A stretch of 64,000 bases of DNA from an uncultured Flavobacteriaceae bacterium (GTDB taxonomy: Bacteria; Bacteroidota; Bacteroidia; Flavobacteriales; Flavobacteriaceae). Below are positions 58,735 to 64,000 of the stretch, piece after piece. The stretch is taken from assembly GCA_947494825.1 (NCBI GenBank), contig CANLWN010000003.1:620001-684000 (forward strand). The letters run 5' to 3'. Position 1 is the stretch's first letter. Every line of letters begins with the position of its first letter. The notes under the pieces were generated by a model, which worked only from the letters and a program-made list of their open reading frames with translations, was not told the DNA's origin and made no database searches. Made by a program: the position numbers and the translations under genes.

Positions 58735-58740
58735 AACGAT
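58723..58740 (+). repeat. Type B junction box overlapping a stop codon
   Basis: AAAGTTCAATAAAACGAT; the TAA ends the preceding gene. It is followed by a copy of the start of the zinc-ribbon gene. Confidence 0.6.
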
Positions 58741-58749
58741 TTTTCAAAT

Positions 58750-58779
58750 TGAAAGAAGCTCATTGTCCAATTTGCTAAC
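58750..58779 (+). pseudogene. Truncated start of a zinc-ribbon cassette
   Basis: TTG start then KEAHCPIC and stop, against KETHCPLC at 40579. The gene breaks off exactly where the R'' of site A31 begins (TTTGCTAACG), so an attC-like site has replaced the rest of the gene. Confidence 0.55.
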
Positions 58780-58857
58780 GTAAATTCCAAGTTGACCTGC
58801 CTGCCCTCCTAAGATAGGCAAACCAGCAGGTAGGAATCGTAGCGAGGACCGCTAGGC
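58771..58857 (+). repeat. attC-like site A31
   Basis: TTTGCTAACG, GACCTGCCTGCCC.., AATCGTAGC, GAGGA, R' CCGCTAGGC (58849-58857); a G-to-C-type change in the GTT core. Confidence 0.6.
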
Positions 58858-58871
58858 AAAAACATTTAGAA

Positions 58872-59654
58872 ATGGCAAGAACATCACGTTGGAATCATAA
58901 AAACACCAAGAACGGTGTTTGGGAAATAGAGCTATCCTCATGGAAATACTTTCATGATTATATAACACAGGAAATGTTAGACTATTCCCACTATATCTGG
59001 AGAGGGCAAAGAGATTCAGAATGGAGACTTGAAACAAGCCTAGATAGAGAGTTAAAACGTAAAAGAAAAGATAAAAGGAATACTCTCGCTAAAGAGCATT
59101 TAGAAAACTTCAAGTATGCAGTTAGAGGAAGGAGAGGTAAAAACCCTCAAGAGTTACAAGATGAGAATGATTGGTGGGCGCTTGGACAGCATACTGGATT
59201 ATCTACACCACTTCTTGATTGGACCGAATCACCCTTTGTGGCATTATATTTTGCAATGGAAAAATCAACTAAAACTTCTAAGGGCAAAAGAGCTGTGTAT
59301 GCCTTAGGAAATAGTCGTGTTGCCAATAGTAAAATTACCAAATCATGGACGTCTTCCGAAAGACCTCCTATTTTAGAAAGAATAAAACCTTTGCAAGATG
59401 AAAATGATAGACTAGTCAGCCAGTCTGGACTTTTTACCCGGACACCATTAGGCGTGACGGTTGAAGATTGGGTAGACCAAAACCGTAAAGGTGCAACGTC
59501 AGGGGCATTAATAAAATTGATAGTCCCAGAAAAAGGACGTCTCGATTGTCTTAGAACACTTAATAAAATGAATATTAATCATTTAACATTGTTTCCTGAC
59601 CTTTATGGTTCGAGTGGTCATTGTAACAAACAACTTGAAATCGACAAATATTGA
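58872..59654 (+). CDS. FRG-domain protein
   Basis: 260 aa, cytoplasmic. The FRG signature is clear: HYIWRGQRDSEWRLETSLDR at about 39-58, then WWALGQHTGLSTPLLDWTES then PFVALYFAM at about 100-128. FRG proteins are common in phage-defence and mobile regions; biochemical role unknown. Last array gene, followed by site A32 and then the PHP gene in the opposite direction. Confidence 0.85.
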   Translation: MARTSRWNHKNTKNGVWEIELSSWKYFHDYITQEMLDYSHYIWRGQRDSEWRLETSLDRELKRKRKDKRNTLAKEHLENFKYAVRGRRGKNPQELQDENDWWALGQHTGLSTPLLDWTESPFVALYFAMEKSTKTSKGKRAVYALGNSRVANSKITKSWTSSERPPILERIKPLQDENDRLVSQSGLFTRTPLGVTVEDWVDQNRKGATSGALIKLIVPEKGRLDCLRTLNKMNINHLTLFPDLYGSSGHCNKQLEIDKY

Positions 59655-59659
59655 ACTTT

Positions 59660-59710
59660 ACCTAACAAAACCTAAACTACATTAAAACACAGCTTGGCCT
59701 AGACCGTTTC
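59660..59710 (+). repeat. attC-like site A32, right end of the array
   Basis: R'' ACCTAACA, ACCTAAACTAC, CTTGGCCT, R' CCGTTTC (59704-59710). It lies 13 nt from the stop codon of the PHP gene. Confidence 0.6.
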
Positions 59711-59723
59711 AATCTTTTATCCC

Positions 59724-60926
59724 CTACTCCACCACCACCGGCTGCGTCCAGGCCCGTTGGTATTCGTTCTCGTCAAAAACATTGGGGTTGCTTTGGTCCG
59801 AAATCACCTTGGTGCGGACAAACAGATAGCTGTCGGTTAGCTCAAAGGTGGCCTTGGTGCCCGCTACGCGCTCTACGATCTTCGACTGCTTTGTGGCCCG
59901 CTCCAGGCCGATCAACTGGATCTCATAGCTGACGCCCGGTTCGGCATCCACTTCGATGGTAAGGGTGCTGTCCTTGTGTTCCAGTTTCTTTAGCACCACC
60001 CCGGTAGAGGCATAGAAGTGGCCCTGTTCCATGGCGTCAATGATCCCGGCCGCACTGAGGCTATCGGCCTGCACCATGACCCAGCCCCGGCCCGGATTGC
60101 CGTTCTCCTTGTTGTATCTATGGTAGTGGTGGCTGTCGTCCGCGGCAACACCATATAATAGGGGTTTCCCTTGCTCCAGGTAGGACGCGTTGATCAAATC
60201 CCACATCGCCTCCGTGCCCAAGTGGGTGGCATCGCCTTCGTTATTCACCAGCGGGTGACCGTTATAGACCTCAAAAAAGCGCACGCCCCGGATCTGGGTA
60301 AAGTCGGCCGCGGTGATGGCATAGCCGTAATTGGGATGGTTAATATGCGGCAAGATGGGGACCCCGGTGCTTTTGCGCTGTTCCAAAATGGCGTCAATGT
60401 TGTTTTGGATGACCTCCACCACACTGGCCCCGGGCTGGGGAGCTATCTTTTCCTGGATGTTGGCGGCGTTGATATGTATGGGCTTGTCCTGGTAGGCGGT
60501 GGTAATTTCCTCGGAGGGCAGGATCAGAAAGCGGCCCGCTTCCTCGAACAGGGGGCGGTATTCCTCTAGGGTCTTTAATTTTACCTGGGTGTTACCCGCA
60601 CTATCGCTTCGATGCTGCACCCAATCTTCCCCATAGGTGTTAAGGTAGTCCTTAAACCCTTTTTGTATATGGGTACGTTTGGAAAGGGTGATCCATTGTT
60701 CCCCCTCGTTCAGGGTATTGTGGTCCGACAGTACCGTAAACTGATAGCCCCGGGCCTTGTACCATGCCATAATGACCTCCGGGAATTCATTGCCATCGCT
60801 CCAGTAGGAGTGCGCGTGCAGATTGCCCTTATACCATGCCTTGGTCGGTTCCGGACCGGAGGTGCAGGAAAAGGCCACCAAACTTAGGGTGATCAGGAAG
60901 TATGTGCCACTGTTTTTTGTCTTCAT
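59724..60926 (-). CDS. PHP-domain metal-dependent phosphoesterase lipoprotein (CehA/McbA-like)
   Basis: 400 aa from the ATG at 60926, which gives a lipoprotein signal (LVAFSC, Cys21); the frame is open 24 codons further. PHP metal-site residues: NLHAHSYWSDG (HxH), VLSDHNTLN (D-H-N), ILPSEEITT (Glu), INAANIQEK.., LPHINHPNYGYAI (HxxH) and AADDSHHYHRYN. This matches exported CehA/McbA-type metallohydrolases acting on phosphoesters or similar bonds. Its last ~30 codons recur at 6876, 15426 and 18981. The gene array ends at its stop codon. Confidence 0.85.
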   Translation of the reverse strand: MKTKNSGTYFLITLSLVAFSCTSGPEPTKAWYKGNLHAHSYWSDGNEFPEVIMAWYKARGYQFTVLSDHNTLNEGEQWITLSKRTHIQKGFKDYLNTYGEDWVQHRSDSAGNTQVKLKTLEEYRPLFEEAGRFLILPSEEITTAYQDKPIHINAANIQEKIAPQPGASVVEVIQNNIDAILEQRKSTGVPILPHINHPNYGYAITAADFTQIRGVRFFEVYNGHPLVNNEGDATHLGTEAMWDLINASYLEQGKPLLYGVAADDSHHYHRYNKENGNPGRGWVMVQADSLSAAGIIDAMEQGHFYASTGVVLKKLEHKDSTLTIEVDAEPGVSYEIQLIGLERATKQSKIVERVAGTKATFELTDSYLFVRTKVISDQSNPNVFDENEYQRAWTQPVVVE

Positions 60927-61088
60927 TGCTTTGTTTTGTCGGGTGTTTTTGCGCCCTAAATTTACGTTAATCCTTCCTCTTTCTACCCTTCCACCCACGA
61001 CGCTCGTTTCACTCTACAGGAAGCACTTTCGTTGCATACGTTTTTCAACCCCTCCGACCCCGACGCTCGCTTTGCTCGGTCTGGGCCA

Positions 61089-61110
61089 CCTCCCCTTAAC
61101 TAAGGGGAGG
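61089..61110. repeat. Perfect 10-bp stem-loop
   Basis: CCTCCCCTTA (61089-61098), AC, TAAGGGGAGG (61101-61110), then AGCTTTTGTG on the plus strand. Either a terminator for plus-direction transcripts or a dispersed palindromic repeat. Confidence 0.5.
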
Positions 61111-61167
61111 AGCTTTTGTGTTGTCTCATTTAGGGTGTTTTACGTTATAAAAGGGAGCAGTATTTAA

Positions 61168-61227
61168 GCTCCCCTACTTGGCAAGGAGGGGAATGAATCA
61201 CGCCTCTGGCGTGAGAAAGGGGAGGTT
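61168..61227. repeat. Dispersed palindromic repeat
   Basis: CCCCTACTTG/CAAGGAGGGG and CACGCC-TCT-GGCGTG stems followed by AAAGGGGAGG and a T run. The same GGGGAGG motif occurs 80 nt upstream. This fills most of the 60927-61277 gap. Confidence 0.5.
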
Positions 61228-61277
61228 TTTTTGTTTTCATTTTTTGCATGTTCATTGCTAATTGTTTATTGTCTTCA

Positions 61278-64000
61278 CTACTTTATGATGACCTTCCTCT
61301 TTATCATCGATCCATCCCCGAGCTCCATGACCAGAAAATAGACGCCCGCTTGTTTCCCCGAAAGATCAAGTTCATAAGTGTGGTCATCCTTTCTAAGGGC
61401 AGGTGGAACCAATACCCGGCCCGTTGTATCGAACAGTTGAAAACTTGTCCTGGTCCCTACAAAACGTGAGGAGCGGAGGGTGAGGAGACCATCCGTGGGG
61501 TTGGGAACCACCCTAATCATTCCACCGGACCAGGGGAGCGCTACGGCCAGTTTCCCCTCACAGGCCACACTGGAAAGGACCTCTACGATGTCCCCCTTGT
61601 TTACTGCCACGGAAAATTTCTTGGTATCGTACTGCCCGATGATCCTATCGTTGACCTTTACCGTATAGGGCGCCGTGCCCGAAGCGATCTCCACGGATAC
61701 TTTGTTGGGGCTACTGCTCCCCGTGCCCAGCGAGGTCTTGCCGGCCAGTACGGGGGCCGCTGCCACCATAAGCTCAAAACATTGTTGGTAAGCGGAGCCT
61801 TTGACGGCGATGCATACGGGATAGGGGCCCGGGGGCAGGTCCGTTACCTTGAGTTCCTTTGTAAAATCATGGGTCTTGTCCTTTACCGTGGCGGTATATT
61901 CAAGTTCCTGTGCGGTGCTGATTTGGATCGCGCCGTTGTCCCTGCCCTTGCAGGTCTCGCCCACGGCCCAAAGCTTAAAATTGTCGCCCGCCAGTGCGTC
62001 CTCGGCACGGACCACCCTTACTTTGAAGGTATGGACCGCCATACCCCCGTACTTGTCCCTTGCCGTAATGGTAATGACGGCAACGCCCGTGCCCTCTTCC
62101 GTAAGGAGCAAGCTTCCTTGCCCGGAAAGGCTTGCTGTTACCACACCGGCATTGGCAGAGGCGACGGTGACCGTAAGCTCATGCCCGTCGGGATCCGTAA
62201 AAAGACCGTCCAGATCTAGGGTATGGATTCCAAAACCCTCATTAAACTCCTGGTCGGGAATTTCCCTGCTTACTATGGGGGAACGGTTTCCTTCCGTAAC
62301 TACGGCCACAGCAAAGACATCTGTTGCAACACCGCCATGGCCGTCGTCGGCCGTTAGGGTGATGTCGGTGATACCGGGACCCGTTTCGGTCAGCTGCAGT
62401 TGGCTGCCGTCCTCGGATACGGCCACGCTGACCACCGCCTCCTTGTCCGGGACCGCACTGAAACGAAGGGCATGGCCGTCCCCATCGGCAAACACCCCGC
62501 CCAGCTCAAGGTTATGGGTCTTAAAACCCCCGTCCATCAGTTGGTCCGGGATGCCGGCCACTATGGTCGGCAGCCGGTTGTTCATATACCAGGCAATCCT
62601 GTTGTCCGCAGTTGAGGCCGAGAGCACATCCAGGTCCCCGTCCCCATCCAGATCGCCCGTCTGGACCGAACGGGCACCGTCCGCATCGGTGGAGATCATT
62701 AATTGTTCCCCAAAGTTGCCGGCCCCATCGTTCTCGTACCACGCAATCTTGTCGTCATTGGCAGAGGCCGAGATTACATCCAGATCCCCGTCGCCGTCCA
62801 GATCTCCGGCATACACGCAAGAGGCACCGTCCGCCTCGGTGGAAATGATTCGTTGCTCCCCAAAACTGCCCTGGCCGTCGTTTTCGTACCAGGCAATCTT
62901 GTTGTCGTTGAACGAGGCCGAGAGCACATCCAGGTCCCCGTCCCCATCCAGATCGCCCGTATGGACCGATTGGGCACCGTCCGCATCGGTGGAGATCATT
63001 AATTGTTCCCCAAAGTTGCCAGCCCCATCGTTCTCGTACCAGGCGATCTTGTCGTCATCGGCAGAGGCCGAGATCACGTCCAGGTCGCCGTCCCCGTCCA
63101 GATCACCGGCGTGTACGCAAGAAGCACCGTCCACCTCGTTGGAGACCATTAATTGCTCCCCAAAACTCCCATCCGTGTTGTTCCGGTACCAGGCGATCTT
63201 GTTGTCGTTGAACGAGGCCGAGAGCACGTCCAAATGCCCATCGCAGTCCAGATCGGCCGTATGGACCGAACGGGCGCCGTCTATTTCAGTGGAAATGATC
63301 CGTTGTGCCCCAAAATGGCCCTGGCCGTCGTTTTCGTACCAGGCAATTGTGTTATCATCGAACGAGGCAGAGAGCACGTCCAGGTCCCCGTCCTTGTCCA
63401 AATCCGCTGTATGTATGGAAGTGGCACCATCCGCCTCGGTGGAAATGATCCCCTGTTCCCCAAAATTGCCAGCCCCGTCGTTTTCGTACCAAGCGATCTT
63501 GTCATCATTGAAGGAGGCAGAGAGTATATCCAGGTCGCCATCCTTGTCCAAATCCGCTGTATGTACGGAAGTGGCACCATCCGCCTCGGTACCGATTCTT
63601 GTTCCTTTAAAGCTGAGCTCATGGTCTATCACGGCCGTCTTGGCACGGAAGGTCCAGGTGTATACATGCGGTCGTAATCCCTGCATAATGGCTACGTTTA
63701 CCCGTTCCCCCGCCTTAAAGGGTTGTTCCGGATGGAAATTGACCGTGCTGCCCGAGACTCTAAAACTGCCTTCCGCCGGGCCGCTCTCTTCCCCGCTTAC
63801 CCGAAAGCTTTCCGAGTTGATCGTGCCCGGATCGGGGGGAAAGCTGAAATGCACCTCGATATCGGCATTTTCCGGGATATCCGTACTGTTGGGCAGGGGC
63901 GAGACCGAAACGATGCCCAATCTTCTTTCCAGGGTATTGTTATACACGGAGATCTTGCCATCGGGGGACGAGACCGAAAGTATATCGGGGTCCCCGTCTC
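61278..64000 (-). CDS. FG-GAP/cadherin-like T9SS-exported protein (5' end beyond window)
   Basis: At least 907 aa; the frame is open to the window edge (DGDPDILSVSSPDGKISVYN before the GTG at 63947), so the start is missing. Order: a Big/Ig-like segment (VSPLPNSTDIPENADIEVHF), seven FG-GAP/VCBS repeats of 50 aa (DLDGDGDLDVLSAS..DNKIAWYENDGQGSFGEQ) with Ca-binding DxDxDG loops, two cadherin-like/putative Ig domains (PDQLMDGGF.., PDQEFNEGF..), a SprB-type segment, and a C-terminal sorting domain (VPNPTDGLLTLRSS..GVYFLVMELGDGSMIKRKVIIK) for type 9 secretion. Large adhesin-like surface or secreted protein. Confidence 0.88.
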   Translation of the reverse strand, partial: DGDPDILSVSSPDGKISVYNNTLERRLGIVSVSPLPNSTDIPENADIEVHFSFPPDPGTINSESFRVSGEESGPAEGSFRVSGSTVNFHPEQPFKAGERVNVAIMQGLRPHVYTWTFRAKTAVIDHELSFKGTRIGTEADGATSVHTADLDKDGDLDILSASFNDDKIAWYENDGAGNFGEQGIISTEADGATSIHTADLDKDGDLDVLSASFDDNTIAWYENDGQGHFGAQRIISTEIDGARSVHTADLDCDGHLDVLSASFNDNKIAWYRNNTDGSFGEQLMVSNEVDGASCVHAGDLDGDGDLDVISASADDDKIAWYENDGAGNFGEQLMISTDADGAQSVHTGDLDGDGDLDVLSASFNDNKIAWYENDGQGSFGEQRIISTEADGASCVYAGDLDGDGDLDVISASANDDKIAWYENDGAGNFGEQLMISTDADGARSVQTGDLDGDGDLDVLSASTADNRIAWYMNNRLPTIVAGIPDQLMDGGFKTHNLELGGVFADGDGHALRFSAVPDKEAVVSVAVSEDGSQLQLTETGPGITDITLTADDGHGGVATDVFAVAVVTEGNRSPIVSREIPDQEFNEGFGIHTLDLDGLFTDPDGHELTVTVASANAGVVTASLSGQGSLLLTEEGTGVAVITITARDKYGGMAVHTFKVRVVRAEDALAGDNFKLWAVGETCKGRDNGAIQISTAQELEYTATVKDKTHDFTKELKVTDLPPGPYPVCIAVKGSAYQQCFELMVAAAPVLAGKTSLGTGSSSPNKVSVEIASGTAPYTVKVNDRIIGQYDTKKFSVAVNKGDIVEVLSSVACEGKLAVALPWSGGMIRVVPNPTDGLLTLRSSRFVGTRTSFQLFDTTGRVLVPPALRKDDHTYELDLSGKQAGVYFLVMELGDGSMIKRKVIIK
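62550..63610 (-). repeat. Seven 150-bp tandem repeats inside the FG-GAP gene
   Basis: Units begin at each T-E/D-A-D-G-A segment and are 150 bp long. Two unit types alternate (VISASADDDKIAWYENDGAG and VLSASFNDNKIAWYENDGQG), so the best match is at 300 bp, e.g. 62630 against 62930. Confidence 0.8.

Noticed and set aside
20706-58740. Type B boxes contain GTTCAAAT, like a tRNA T-arm
   Set aside because: No acceptor stem, anticodon arm or CCA-adjacent pairing surrounds them, and they lie tight against start or stop codons.
15531-59710. Regularly recurring repeats considered as CRISPR
   Set aside because: Spacing is set by genes of 250-1700 bp, repeats are imperfect and structured, and no cas genes are present.
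62400-63677. Several plus-strand ORFs across the FG-GAP gene
   Set aside because: They are antisense shadows of the 150-bp repeats and share their periodicity.
1-64000. Search for an integron integrase, transposase or prophage genes
   Set aside because: No tyrosine integrase box or DDE transposase is visible in any frame; the only recombinase-like trace is the HTH fragment at 53459.

Overview
The window comes from a member of the Bacteroidota, most likely a marine-type Flavobacteriaceae. Evidence: a Por/T9SS-type C-terminal sorting domain at the right end, a SusC-type carboxypeptidase-regulatory-like domain, a LytS/LytTR two-component pair, many lipoproteins with a Cys-Lys/Cys-Asn start after the lipobox, and one recognisable TAnnTTTG-type promoter. 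I cannot name the species. No rRNA, tRNA or CRISPR array was seen.

Left flank (1-15.2 kb) is ordinary chromosome. A minus-strand gene run (131-6573) encodes an M48 metalloprotease, an FHA-FHA-ABC transporter fusion, an LEA14-like lipoprotein, an ECF sigma factor, its probable anti-sigma partner and a SpoT-type HD hydrolase. Next are a LytTR response regulator and its kinase, a divergent alpha/beta hydrolase, a lone cassette-like lipoprotein gene, a small c-type cytochrome lipoprotein, and a glgX / alpha-amylase pair.

The core (about 15.5-59.7 kb) is the striking part. It is an AT-rich array of about 57 mostly small genes, nearly all on the plus strand, separated by non-coding junction repeats. 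The main junction (type A) looks like an integron attC site: an AACA-containing R'' box, then GGCTATAA, a variable stem-loop centre, ATAGCC, about 5 nt, and CCGTTRNN, after which the next gene starts. I count 23 complete or nearly complete sites in the array plus 9 half or degenerate ones, with a further partial site at 10.8 kb. No integrase gene is present, so the region resembles a CALIN-like or sedentary integron array whose integrase, if any, lies elsewhere. Three further junction classes occur: type B (consensus AAAGTTCAAATAAACGATG, 23 copies), type D (a roughly 95-nt element beginning with a B box and ending in AAGTTR, 4 copies) and type C (a hairpin ending in TAGTT, 6 copies). Near-identical duplicated cassettes begin or end exactly at A and B junctions, which indicates that both act as exchange points.

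Many array genes encode exported products (lipoproteins, signal-peptide proteins, small membrane proteins). Others look like immunity or defence genes: a CdiI-type immunity protein, a barstar-like inhibitor, a DUF4375/DMP19-like protein, a nucleotidyltransferase, an FRG-domain protein, and a two-gene DUF4297-nuclease plus zinc-hook SMC-type ATPase locus resembling Lamassu/ABC-3C systems. A minus-strand, host-like island (41.7-44.4 kb) interrupts the array with a large HEYTH metallopeptidase lipoprotein followed by two paralogous small exported proteins, possibly a toxin/immunity set.

Right flank (59.7-64 kb): a PHP-domain lipoprotein phosphoesterase, whose 3' end is repeated as three small remnants at 6.9, 15.4 and 19.0 kb, and a large FG-GAP/cadherin-like T9SS-exported protein that runs off the window.
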